Positions 48,050 to 58,619 of a stretch of DNA of 64,000 nucleotides are shown piece by piece. The DNA is taken from the NCBI GenBank assembly GCA_964030785.1, contig OZ034969.1:36494301-36558300 (forward strand). The letters run 5' to 3'. This stretch comes from Siderastrea siderea (lineage: Eukaryota; Cnidaria; Anthozoa; Scleractinia; Rhizangiidae). Numbering within the stretch: position 1 is the first letter of the stretch; every line of letters begins with the position of its first letter. The notes beneath the pieces were generated by a model that saw only the letters and a list, made by a program, of their open reading frames with translations, was not told the origin of the DNA and did not search any database. The position numbers and the translations under genes are program-made.

Positions 48050-49060
48050 GCCCCGGGGGTAAAACGTAACACATGGGGTAACCTATACGGAAATAAAAAT
48101 GAATAGTTAATTAGAGGTAGAATGTAAACATTAAATTTTTTGATGTACAATTTAGTGCAAGACAAATTGTCATATATTGTCACGGAAGATAGCATTATTT
48201 AAGTAGTTTCAGACGATGTGACTTCCACCAGCTGTAAAGTTCCTATAAAATTTTTACAACTACTAAAGTGTTCGATCGTCTTTTCAAAAATGATCCCCAA
48301 AATTCACTAGGCTTTTCAGGCCTGTTCTGAAAGATTAGCACGTGAGATCTAAAGGATTTAGATAAACGAAAACAAAAATATCAGTCGGGGTGGACATAAT
48401 ATAACCTTAGATGTGCCTGACACTATGCAGCATGCGCTAACTGTGAACTGTCAGATAAGCCATTGCTCATATGTTTTCTTAAAACCTTGAAAGATGGCTA
48501 TTTTTGGTCAAAACGCCTTTAAAGTTTTCTCCATAAACGTTATACCAGCATTTTACTCAAGTCAGTGTCTGACACGTCTAAGGTTATAATTTCCAAAGGA
48601 TCCCGGTGTGACTTAAAAAGAATTTAAAGCTACAACTCGTTTGAATCACACCAGGGCGTGTTTTCAGGGTGAATCCACTAAAATGTGGGGATCACTTATG
48701 GGTTTGGGCTTGGGTCTGGGGCTTGAATAGTTACTTGAGGACCAAACCATGTGCAGTTGTACGGCTGTTATTGAAGACTAAATTTTAAAGAAGAAATAAC
48801 GTTTATTGATTATTTGTTAACAGTAGCTGTAGCAGATAATTAACGTATCTCTTTATCAATTATTTGATGCAACTGTAAAGCGTATTCCTGCATAGAAATC
48901 TTACGGTGCCGTAGCCGGTATCCACACTGGGCTTAACCAATGAGGTTGTCCGTAGCGTCTTCCGAGTCACACAAGAAGTGATTAACCCACGTCCAACACC
49001 TAGATCACACTGAGGCTAAGGTATAACAAACACAGATAGAGCAAGATGCTAATGAAGAAC
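48050..49060. repeat. Intergenic with a small inverted repeat
   Basis: The segments 48396-48426 and 48561-48590 are imperfect inverted copies around ATAACCTTAGA and CTGACACT. The remainder of this stretch has no recognised content. Confidence 0.45.
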
Positions 49061-49074
49061 CCGTGGGAGCCACG

Positions 49075-49390
49075 CTTTTAAGTTTGTAGTTCCTAGGGCA
49101 AAGAAAGATATGTTTAAGTTTTCTTTCTTCCCACGAACAATCAATGAATGGAACTCCCCCCCGAGGATATTGTAAATACAACGTCCGTAGATAGTTTAAA
49201 ATCTAAGTTAGTTAATAGTTTTTAATATTCCGTTGTATTAGTTTTATTATATATTCCATTGTATCAGTTTTATTGTATTATATTTATTTAGTTTTTAATA
49301 TTCCAATATATTAGTTTTTCCAGTTTTTTACAGTTGGTGTGATATCTCGCGATTTTTTACCGACTTAATAAAGTTTATATGTAGATGTAG
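49075..49390 (+). mobile_element. LINE 3'-end fragment
   Basis: The + frame 49090-49224 encodes a LINE C-terminus: KKDMFKFSFFPRTINEWN, then VDSLKSKLVNSF and a stop. This matches the final residues of CR1/L2/Jockey-like ORF2 proteins. The 3' tail runs through repeated TTTTAATATTCC phrases to about 49390 (AATAAAGTTTATATGTAGAT). It is strongly 5'-truncated, and stops lie upstream. Confidence 0.6.
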
Positions 49391-49534
49391 ACCTTGTGTT
49401 GTTAAAACTCTTTCATTTGACAATGACGTTTGACAAATTTGACAAATTATGTGACATAAAACCACAAAACATGAACTCACCATCGCTGAACATTGGGAAG
49501 CAACAAACGACTTATTTGCCTTGCTTCCTTGAGG

Positions 49535-49686
49535 GTTGTCCAATACTCCGACAAATTTATGCATGGCATTGTATTGTATTCACTTCACCTAACAATACTG
49601 TACAAAAGCATAACAATAAAGAATGAAGCAAAACAATAAGAAATTTAACAATGCTATGCATAAATTTGTCGGAGTATTGGACAAGT
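49535..49686. repeat. Small foldback repeat
   Basis: GTCCAATACTCCGACAAATT at 49538 and its inverse (AATTTGTCGGAGTATTGGAC) near 49664-49683 form arms of about 40 bp around a loop of about 70 bp. No coding content. Confidence 0.75.
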
Positions 49687-49859
49687 ATGGCTTCCTTTGT
49701 TGTTTGCCAAGGAAGATTCAGAATATGTTTCCTCCTACATGGGATTTCTATGTAGGCAGCTTTATTAGTACCACAAAGTGCGCTTCAAGACAACCATGTA
49801 AAAAAGTCGCAGGACCTAGTTGTAATTTAAATTTTGCTTCATGAACTAGTTACCAATAA

Positions 49860-50900
49860 GCATTACGTGCTCTTCCATTTAACTACGTAAAATCGGCTAG
49901 TTTTACAATGATTATAATAATAATGTGTCTGTGCATCATTTAGTACTAGACGGAAGAATAACAATTTCCTTATTTTGTCCAAGGGAAGGGAGATAGTTTT
50001 CACATGGACGTTTTAACTTTTTTCGTCCAAGCAAAAGCCATCAAACTTTGTTTACTGATCTTATATCATTTTTAGCAAACCAATTACATATGGCACTGAT
50101 CGTGGAATATACTGTTTCCAAAGCAACCATATCTAACAGGCTTATTTATTGGAACGTTTTCTCACAAAGTTCATATTATTTCAGTTTTTATCGTTTTGAT
50201 CACTTCTGAGTCATTTTTGACGGTTTTCTGATGTCCTGCAGAAATCGAGAAATGTATGATGGCAGTCGCTTGTAAAACATGAATTAATTACCACGTCATG
50301 TGATACATGTGAGCTTTCCTAGCTACTATACGCCCTTCACTTTCCCTTGTCACAGCCTTTATCCCTTTGAGGTTACGAAGAGGCATTCAAACACTCATCC
50401 AACAACATCAACCTCAACCTCAACCAACAACATTCAGAAAACCTGGAAGCCCTTACGTGTAATTATCTATGCAGCCGTTCTTTGAATTGTCTTCAAATCG
50501 TTACAGATTTAGTTATAGATTTAGTCCTCTGTTACCCTGACTTGTATTGGGACTAACTAGAATCATGAAACTCCATATTTTTCGTTACTTAGGTGAAGTC
50601 ATTATTGATATTAACATAATAAACTTAATGGGAAATACATTTGGCACTATATTGTGTATGACACAATAAACATTTTCAAGGTTTCCAACGTCACCTTAGT
50701 TGGGAACACAAAAGGCTGAATTGGCGGTGCTTGCTGGGGATTCTGGTCAACTTTAAAGCTCTGTTACCCCACTCCAAATTGATAAGCTATCAAAATTTCT
50801 GCAGCAATTAGTTACATTGTTCTCCTGATGGAGGTTAACGCCGGTAAAAATGTTCTTATGTAAATTGTATTTTCGAATACATTTGCATATCGTGGTTAGT
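49860..50900. other. Intergenic, nothing recognised
   Basis: AT-rich sequence with only short frames and no recognised repeat. Confidence 0.5.
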
Positions 50901-50906
50901 TTTGGG

Positions 50907-51043
50907 TTTACCTCGGTGTAAGAACCTGACAAGATTTTCTTTGTTTGTTAGTTATTGTTTTGCTGTACGCTTTTGTTTAACATGTTTTGTTTCTTTTATT
51001 TTACGTCATCCGTGAGCTTCACAGGTTCTTACACCGAGGTAAA
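50907..51043. repeat. Inverted repeat with 22-bp perfect arms
   Basis: TTTACCTCGGTGTAAGAACC begins the left arm (50907-50928), and its exact inverse ends the right arm (51022-51043). The loop is about 93 bp and T-rich. Possibly a short MITE. Confidence 0.8.
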
Positions 51044-51380
51044 GCCTTAGTTTTACAATTTTGTTTACTGACGTGTTATCCTGTATTTGTTCTCTATATC
51101 TCTGAAAACAATCAACCGAGAATCGCCTTTAAACGACATAATTGTAGAAAATCGAACACATTCTAGTAATGTTACAGAGTTATAGTAAAAAAAATCACAT
51201 AAATGGTTTCTATCTCGTCAAAATGAGTGAATGATTCTACGATCGTCGCATGTATTGAAAATATTGTTTAAGTCTCTATGCCCAAATTTATGCAGTGAGA
51301 GGTTTCGAAAGTGGAGACAAATCAAGAGGTCGGATGCCAAACTGAAGCCGCCCATAGATGGTTTTCCCGTTACTCATTGC

Positions 51381-51451
51381 CGCCATGTTGGTGGACATAA
51401 ACAAAAGGTTTGTCATCAGCTTCCTTTGTTCTGTCCACCAGCATGGCCGCC
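51381..51451. repeat. Hairpin repeat
   Basis: CGCCATGTTGGTGGACATAA pairs with the inverted CTGTCCACCAGCATGGCCGC; arms of about 28 bp with few mismatches. Confidence 0.7.
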
Positions 51452-51499
51452 ACACCATTGTCTTTTGCGTCTCCAGGGATTGGTTGCAAACCACCTATA

Positions 51500-51717
51500 G
51501 CAGCATATATTAGCATCGACTAAAAAAAATTGTCTTGTGATAAGTATGACTATAAAAGGTGAGAACTAAGGGTTTTCTGGAAAGTGAAAAAAAATTTTGG
51601 ATTTATCAACTGAGTTGATAAGGAAAATTGGCCATCGTAAAGAAATTGAAAGCTGATGTTTTGAGTGTAAGACCTTCGCCAGAGCGAATCAAGAAATTGT
51701 GCGATGTAGTTGGTTTA

Positions 51718-51749
<32 letters not shown>

Positions 51750-52900
51750 GTGGGAAAAGTTTGCACAGTCATTGCATTATCATTATTAAGAGTGGCTCTC
51801 TGTTAATATGAACAATCCGGTGACAAGACCAAAATTTCGAATTTCTTTGATTTATCTCAAACTTGAAGGCCATTTTGGCGTGACAGTCACTTTGTGTTCG
51901 ATAAAATGAATAACATGTGATCGAAGTTCTTTGAAATTACGCTGCATTTTGAAAAGAAAAACTCAAATAGAAGTGGAAGTAAACTTTGAAACACGGTATT
52001 CCAGGTTTGAAAAAACACTTGATGCCTTATTGCTATAGACTGTTTAGAAATGACTACTCCCAACGTTTACACTGAACAATAAACAATCGCAGCATGTCAA
52101 AGTACACATTAGTATTTTAACGCGCCATGCGTCATGTTAAAAACTGTTCGATTCGTACAATTAACCAAAATGAGCTTTAATTTGTTGAGGGGAAGACTTG
52201 TTACCTATCTACCTATGTATAAAGGCGCGACCAATTAATGAAATGTGGAAGGGACAGGGACATGGATCTCGACATTTGACCACAACCATGCTGGTTTATT
52301 GCAACGGTTGAATACAAATGCCTCATCTTTTTCCCGTTTCAAAATATGCACTTATAACCACGGAATTGTCAAGAAACCTTGCAGAAGGACCAGGGGTAAT
52401 GATGCCTTAAAAATGTGGCTTGCTAAACTTCACTGTTCTTTGACGTGACAACAGAGACGAATATGTACCATGTACATGATTGAGGGGTCAGGAGAGGGGA
52501 TATTGCTAAAAAAAGGAAGAAGATCTGACTCTTTATGGAAGGACATTACTTGTCAAATCACTGGGATATCTCAGCTGATTTTAATACTCTGCCTCAATAC
52601 TCTCTGCTCCGGAGACAATCATTCAGCAAGTTCAAAATAAACTCCTCGTGTTTTGTGGAAAAACAAAAAGGATAAGATCAAAAGAGAGGTGCTCTATCTA
52701 CCACTGTCAAAAAAAGGCTTAACGTTCCCATGCTTTGGTACAAAAGTGCTAATATACAGATTGAGCCAAGCCTAAAAGCAGAGCTCCACTCTTTTTTATT
52801 GCTGGAACTTATTCATTTTTAAAGTAATTACCAAACAAAAAGAAAAAATGAGGACAAACGTTCCCTCACTCGAGCTGCTGGAACGCAAGGGGGATCACGC
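51500..52900. other. Intergenic, nothing recognised
   Basis: Short frames without domain content; no arrays or inverted arms noticed. Confidence 0.5.
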
Positions 52901-52949
52901 TAACCACTTGACCAACCTGCCATGTCGTCAAATGCAGTCTTCGATTAAG

Positions 52950-53840
52950 ATAAACACGCGGGTGTTTTTCTGGGAAAATGTGCTCGACCACCGCAAAAAC
53001 CATGGTTGTGGACAGCAAAAACTGGAAGGTACTAGCGTTGCTATGTTTGAGGTCAGGACTGCAGCCAAATGCTGCAAATTCAAGTGATATGTTCTTCAAC
53101 TCGATTCAATGTTATGCGAGTTACTGGATTACAATAAACACGGGTATTTTTTGGGGGAAAATAATAATAATAATAATGTTTAATACTTCTATAGCGCTTT
53201 TTACATATAGATATGATCAAAAGCGCTTTACAAATCCTATCTAATAATAAATTACATGATTTAAACAAATTGTCTAAAAACTAAATGACTAACTAAACTA
53301 TTTACATTATATTGCATAGGACAGTTAAAGAAAATTGGAATAAGCAATTCTGAACAAATGCGTTTTTAGCATGGTCTTGAAAGTAATTATATTAGTCTGG
53401 TCTCTTATCCCTTTTGGCAGTGCATTCCAGGTTTTGGGGGCAGATGCCCTGAACGATCTATCACCTAATGTGACTTTGTACCGACAAGTCGGATCATGTC
53501 GGATCATCAAGTCGGAAAATGTGTCAAACTGCCGCAAAATCTATTATTGTAGACAGAAAAAACCGGAGGGCACTAGCTCTGCTATGTTTAACGTCGGGAC
53601 TTCGGCCAAATGCTGCGAATTCAGGCGTTATGTACTTTCACTCGATTCGATGTTACGCGAGTTACCTGACATACGCGAGTTGAGATAAACACGGGAGTTC
53701 TTCGTGCACAAACTTGTTCGGGCCGTCGCAAAAACCATGGTTGTGGACAGCAAAGTGAAGGCACTAGCTCCTGCCGTATGTTTGGCGTAGGGACCCGTGC
53801 CAAATGCTGCAAACTCAAGCGATGTGCTGACCGAGTTTGC
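52950..53840 (+). repeat. Three tandem copies of a repeat of about 180 bp, split by a LINE
   Basis: Units start near 52960, 53514 and 53690. Each carries variants of ACCGCAAAAACCATGGTTGT, GACAGCAAAAACTGGAAGG, GCCAAATGCTGCAAATTCAA and a TAAACACGGG-type end. A LINE fragment (53163-53513) sits between units 1 and 2. Confidence 0.7.
53163..53513 (-). mobile_element. 5'-truncated LINE 3' end with 7-bp target duplication
   Basis: The insert is flanked by GGAAAAT (53156-53162 and 53514-53520). On the minus strand it encodes the LINE C-terminal motif VTLGDRSFRASAPKTWNALP and FKTMLKTHLFRIAY, followed by a 3' UTR with AGCGCTTT motifs and an ATT-type trinucleotide tail (AATAATAAT on +). These are hallmarks of target-primed insertion. 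The short frame begins in the flanking repeat. Confidence 0.85.
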
Positions 53841-54055
53841 AGGATGGCAATTTGTTTTAATTGCCAATCAACGTGTAGATTTCAACGTCAAGGAGACTGA
53901 TTTTGCTAGTCATACAAAGTTAAATGCCATCGGCAGAGCTTGAACAGCCACTGAATAGAAAAAGAAAACACGCTAAAATGATCTACAACCTTTCTCAAAC
54001 ACTTTTTCTTTGGGAATTAAAATTCTTCGTTATTAACAATTAAAAAAGAATAACC

Positions 54056-54337
54056 TTGCTCTTTTTCAAGTGGCCGTCAAGTGTTGCTTGGATCACTTTT
54101 AAGGACAAAGGTTCGTAGTCGGCTTCGTCTTGTTTACGCACGGAAGCAAAAAGCCTCTCGAGTACTTTATCCAACTCCTCAGGAAGAATCTTCTCAGTGT
54201 TTTTGTCGAGGCCGTTTTAGTCACATCACTTCACAAAAACCTTCACCCACTGAATTGTGCTCTTTCTCGTGTCTAGGTTTTCTGCAGCGTCTTTTAATGC
54301 CGTGGCATCTTCATCCGTAAAATCAAGAAAAGTTGGA
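54056..54337 (-). pseudogene. Crypton-type tyrosine recombinase N-terminal fragment
   Basis: The minus strand reads FLDFTDEDATALKDAAENLD, TRKSTIQWVKVFVK, then after two stops LPEELDKVLERLFASVRK and YEPLSLKVIQATLDGHLKK. This order (N-terminal alpha-helical segment, PEELD..L..F..SVRK, YEP.SL) matches the region before the catalytic domain in Crypton-like and ZMYM/DUF3504-type proteins. TGA and TAA close together break the frame. The catalytic domain is absent, cut near 54056. It abuts a Penelope fragment in the opposite orientation. Confidence 0.6.
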
Positions 54338-55600
54338 TGATTTTTTAAAGTACCTTAACAAAAACCACCCTACTATCAAATTCATCAGTGAACGTTCAAC
54401 AACCTCTATCCCTTTTCTAGAAGTGAACATTCAACTACACAATGGTAAAATCGAAACTGACCTTTTTTGTAAACCTACGGATAAACACCAATATTTGCTA
54501 CATTCCTCAAGTCACCCATATCACACAAAGAAGTCCATCCCCTACAGCCTAGCTCTTCGTTTACGTCACATTTGCTCCACGGACGAATTCTTTGAACGCC
54601 GTTCAGCTGAACTTCAAACTTACTTAACCAAACGGGGATACAAACGGCGTTTCATTCAAGAACAGATCTCGAGAGCAAAACAGATACCTCGAAACGAAGG
54701 TTTAAAGGAACAAAAACAAGCCTCAAAGGATACATCTGACCGAGTCCCTTTCATTATCACCTATAACCCAGCTTTACCCAACATTCAAGATATACTCCGC
54801 AAGAAACAACCTATTCTACACTCCACAGAACGTTTGAAAAACATCTTCAATGAAGTTCCTGTCGTCGCTTTCCATCGTTCAACCAACCTTTGCGACCTAC
54901 TCGTTCGTGCTAAATTAGCAAGCACTAACAAGACACCCAAGCTCCCCGCTGTCACATTCCGCTGCAATTCAAAACATGGATGCCTCACCTGCCCAATTAT
55001 TGAGAATGGAAAAACGTCATACACTTTTACTAACACAGGGGAAACAAGACAAAGAAGACACCATATTACTTGTAATTCAACTAACTTAACATATATGATC
55101 GAATGTAAAAAGTGTAAGAAACAATACATAGGTGAAACTAAACGCACACTTCGTGAACGTTTTTCCGAACACAGACAAACTACGAATACTCCCCTTCACG
55201 TCTGGGTCTTATCCCACTTGAACTACAACCTACACCCAGTGCATTGCGCCGGAAAGCACGAGAAGACCGACGGAATGAAAGTTGATCACTCAAATCTAAA
55301 CATTGTCCGTAATATATACATTATACCCTATACATATTTATAGCATGTTATGTAGTATTTTTCTTTTTTCTTTCTTTTTATTATTATAATATTTTTTTAT
55401 TAATTCTCATTTTTATTTTATTTTTTCTAAATTAGTTAATCATTTACCATTTGCGTATTTTCAAAATTCAAACTTTTGGAGCCGTTATAGTATTTTCCTT
55501 CAGAATTGCTCTGGCCCTGAGGAAGGTTAATTTTGTTAACCGAAATATTGGCCGTTAAATAAATCAGCCCTTTGCCGTAGAACCAGCCTTGCATTCAGTT
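54325..55600 (+). mobile_element. Penelope-like retroelement, 5'-truncated
   Basis: The open frame 54333-55343 covers the end of the reverse transcriptase (DDFLKYLNKNHPTIKFISE, IPFLEVNIQ, TDLFCKPTDKHQYLLHSSSH, SIPYSLALRLRHIC) and the linker, and reaches the GIY-YIG domain (LTYMIECKKCKKQYIGETKR, LRERFSEHRQ). The frame then leaves the domain after about 10 residues, so the nuclease is truncated or frameshifted near 55190. The 3' tail contains a hammerhead-like core (55517-55545). The RT catalytic YxDD part is missing upstream. Confidence 0.8.
55517..55545 (+). ncRNA. Degenerate hammerhead-type core in Penelope 3' tail
   Basis: CTGAGGA (55517-55523), stem II GGTTAA/TTAACC (55525-55530 with 55536-55541) and GAAA (55542-55545) reproduce the arrangement at 3455-3486. 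The core box differs from CTGATGA at one invariant position, which should disable cleavage. Confidence 0.5.
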
Positions 55601-55924
55601 TTGTTCTATTACACTTCAAGTGACGTCTGGCTCCAGCATCTCCACCAGAGATCCGGCAAGACCGAACCAGTGCACTTTATTTACGCGTAGTGTGGACCTC
55701 TGCATCCAGAGGTTATATTAAAATTATATACTAAACAATGGTATGAAGTGTTATTCATATGACGGACAGCTTGCAGGAGACGTGTCAGGCGCAACAACCG
55801 TTTCCATGACAATGATTGCTATTGACTTTTTTTCCAATTCGGATTGGTACCAGTTCAAGGAAAAATAGAGAAAACAAAACTTTTAAGCTTTCTTTAGTCG
55901 CAAAACTTAGCATAACTTAGCATA

Positions 55925-56280
55925 AGAAACATCACTCTGGATATTAAGCCAACTATTTCATGGCCACCACACTCTGGCGACTTATTGATGCTGCTATCGC
56001 TCCTGACATGCTGTGCAACATGCTGGCCTGAGTTCTTACCTCAGATACCGAATATTGTCCTGAACGAGTCACCAATCTTCCCAATCATGTTCATTGCTGG
56101 ATTCTCTCCCTGGGGCAGGATCTAATTCACTGTGTTACCTGAGGTCGTATCAAGGCTCCCAAGCTTGTACTTCTCCCAATGACTACCAAAAGTCTCACAG
56201 GGAATGCTGTGGTGGTCACTCTCCTGCATAGATTTGGTCAACGGGAGAGCTCGAGACGTCAATTGCTGAGTAAGCTATAA
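55925..56280 (+). pseudogene. Decayed repeated ORF remnant, + strand
   Basis: With stops in between, the + strand reads TTLWRLIDAAIAPDM, then HCWILSLGQDLIHCVT, GRIKAPKLVLLPMTTKSLTG and NAVVVTLLHRFGQ. I recall this pattern (AQDL-hx-hx-GRhKTPK-LxxxhhxLTGs-LLNRhGH) from repeated ORFs in cnidarian genomes of unknown function. At least three stops show it is dead. Confidence 0.45.
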
Positions 56281-57360
56281 TCGTCTTACCTCGAGCACAT
56301 ATTTTGGTATGGCGTTGAGAATTACAATCTTTTGTAAAGCGAGCTCTACAATGAGTGTATGCATAAGTACTGCTAACTTTGCGAGGGCTTTGATGCGGAA
56401 CGCATGTCATTATGGTCTTTAGCTTATCCGAACGGATTCTGTCTAAGGTGCCATGTCACGTCTTCATTCTTGCGCTCAGGCTCATAGACTCGGATAGCTA
56501 ACCACTCTGTTAAACATTTTCCCTGACAGATATTTTTCAGCCTTATCTAGTTCATCTAATAAGGTTTTTGGGCAATCTTTTGGGGCAGTTTTAGGTTTGT
56601 AAAAACTCTTAGCAGGCTCCTGAGCCGCTTGAATACTTCGATCAGGTCGAGCCCCGCGATGCACAGCCTTGCAACACCAGAGACAAAGATTACCTTGATA
56701 CGTATCAAGTGCGACCATAGACACGCCTTTTTTATGTTTATGCGCAAGGTTACGCCCCTAACAACGGTTGCCGGTCAAGCACCACCTTCACATCAACATT
56801 AAAGAATTCAACAAAACTCCACTTCGTGTGAGGAAGGTCTATTTTACCAGATTCCAGTTGGCAATTTTCCCCTTCATTCGGCCAAGCCTTTGCCTCAGAC
56901 ATGTGATATATCAAAGGTGAGACTTCAGACTTTTTATAATATATAATTTCGGCTCCAGTTTCATGGTTATGAATCTTATACGAATATGTATGTCGTAGAT
57001 AGAAAGGGGTCTGAACACTCTCTCGGATCTTTTCCATCATCTTTTGGGTTAGATTTTCATACAGATTTTGAATGAATCGCCAATGAAAGAACGCCAGCTT
57101 GCTACCTTTTCTACACCCTCACGCTTAGCAACATCAAATAGATCTAAAATTTCATTCTGATAACTTGTAACATTTCTAATTCTCTGTGGACAAAATAGAT
57201 CAAACTCCCTCAATAAAGCCCGTCTTTTTCTTTCCTTCCTCTTCCTTCGGTGATCTAAATGCTTGTATCTTTGCAGAAGCAGGGGTGTCAGTAATCGCCT
57301 CTTCCCTACTTCAGATATAGGCTCATAAATAACGTTCTTTACAACATCACGGAGAGGCTA
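56216..57360 (-). pseudogene. Decayed large ORF of an unnamed repeated element
   Basis: Minus-strand blocks in order: VTSYQNEILDLFDVAKREG and WRSFIGDSF (57180-57060), FYLRHTYSYKIHNHETGAEI and FFNVDVKVVLDRQPLLG (57040-56750), TYQGNLCLWCCKAVHRGARP and KDCPKTLLDELDKAE (56724-56482), and a zinc-finger-like CRARF...QRHTKIC (56410-56216) in which the first Cys is a Tyr. Frameshifts separate the blocks. I recall similar ORFs, sometimes joined to a type-B DNA polymerase region, in cnidarian mobile elements; the assignment is uncertain and no polymerase motif is present here. Confidence 0.45.
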
Positions 57361-57652
57361 ATCTGGGTACATTTCTGCAAGTAGCTGGTCGCTATACTCA
57401 TCCGTCTCTGCTGTTGTAAAATGTTTGTTGTTCCATACTTTATTTCACCCAACATTCAACAGAAGGCTTAATATCTCTAATAGGTTGTATTTACGGTCTC
57501 GGGGGAAACCCCTATGAGATAATATCTTTTCTTAATGTTCTAACATAACTCAAGCCGAAACCCCTGTGCTTGATCTATTCAATATCCGTTTTAGTAAATA
57601 TCACGAAACTTTTCATAGCTATAAACCCTTTGCTTTTACTTTATTTTCTCGA

Positions 57653-57780
57653 AGTAGTAAACCAAGAGTCAACCAAATACCACCTAAACTCGGCACATCT
57701 GAGCTGAGGCGCAGCGAAGCGAAGCGAAGCGAAGATGTGTCTAGTTTAGGTGGTATTTGGTTGACTCTTGGTTTACTACT
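57653..57780. repeat. Strong hairpin: 48-bp arms with a GCGAA-repeat loop
   Basis: AGTAGTAAACCAAGAGTCAA on the left matches the inverted right end TTGACTCTTGGTTTACTACT; the pairing continues through CCAAATACCACCTAAACT to CACATCT with about two mismatches. The 32-nt loop contains AGCGAAGCGAAGCGAAG. Confidence 0.9.
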
Positions 57781-58157
57781 CAATGGCATGATAAGTGTTT
57801 TTCAAACCGGAAATATAGCAGGTTTCAACGTTTATTTCTTCTACTTGAGTTTTTCTTTCCAAAATGTGGGGTAGTTTTAAAGAACTTCGATCATAAGTTA
57901 TTCATTTAATCCAATACAACGTGACTGTCACGCCAAAATAGCCTTCACAGTCAAATTTCTCAAAAGTGCAGTTTTGAGGACCACCAGAGCAAAATTCACA
58001 ATAACTAAGAGACAGGTTCAACTTAGCCTGTTCCAGGCGTTCAGATAGTGGAGCGCGAGCGAAAACTAAAGCGAGCGAAAGAGCGGGAAAAAACGAGGGG
58101 AGACTGGGGGAGAGGACGAGGGAACGCCTGTGAAATTTTCTCAGAGGAAGCCGTTCC

Positions 58158-58180
58158 GGTATACCAGAATCTGGTATACC
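58158..58180. repeat. Perfect 11-bp palindrome, 1-nt centre
   Basis: GGTATACCAGA-A-TCTGGTATACC. It lies about 190 bp ahead of the helicase fragment; whether it is regulatory is unknown. Confidence 0.6.
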
Positions 58181-58350
58181 CTCTGATTGGCCAAATTTGA
58201 CACCTCCTGTCAACACCAGAGGGTTGTTGACGCAGACAAGAAATGCGATATGGCGTGCCTGTGCGAAGGTCATCCTCTATCGAGTCACGCACGGTTAAAT
58301 ATCTGTTTACGGCAAGCGCTTAACTATTTAACAAATGTGGATACTTTGCA

Positions 58351-58619
58351 AATGGAATAAAAAGATTGTCTTCAAAACGTGTTTCTGGGAAGAGGTCTCA
58401 TCGCCATTCTTCCAACAGGATTGGAAATAGCTTGATCTTTCAACTATTTCCAAGGTTAATCAACGCATTGCAAAGAAACGCTGTTTCTAAGATAATTGTG
58501 GTCACTCCGCTTGTCGTAATCATGAAAGGCCAAGTAGAACAGCTTCAAAGCATTGGAATTAGAGCGCTGGCTATCGAAGTAGACGAAGAAGAAGCAGGAG
58601 AAATGGATCGGCTGGATGG
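58351..58619 (+). pseudogene. RecQ-like DNA helicase fragment
   Basis: One frame gives a motif I remnant (GRGLIAILPTG); after a 1-nt slip near 58419-58424 another frame gives SLIFQLFPRLINALQ and the motif Ia region IIVVTPLVVIMKGQVEQLQS, then IGIRALAIEVDEEE. Both frames match the start of RecQ-type helicases. The Lys-containing GK part of the Walker A box is altered (GN or EI). The fragment stops abruptly at the junction with polycystin-like sequence near 58619. RecQ-like scraps are common in coral genomes as I recall. Confidence 0.7.
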
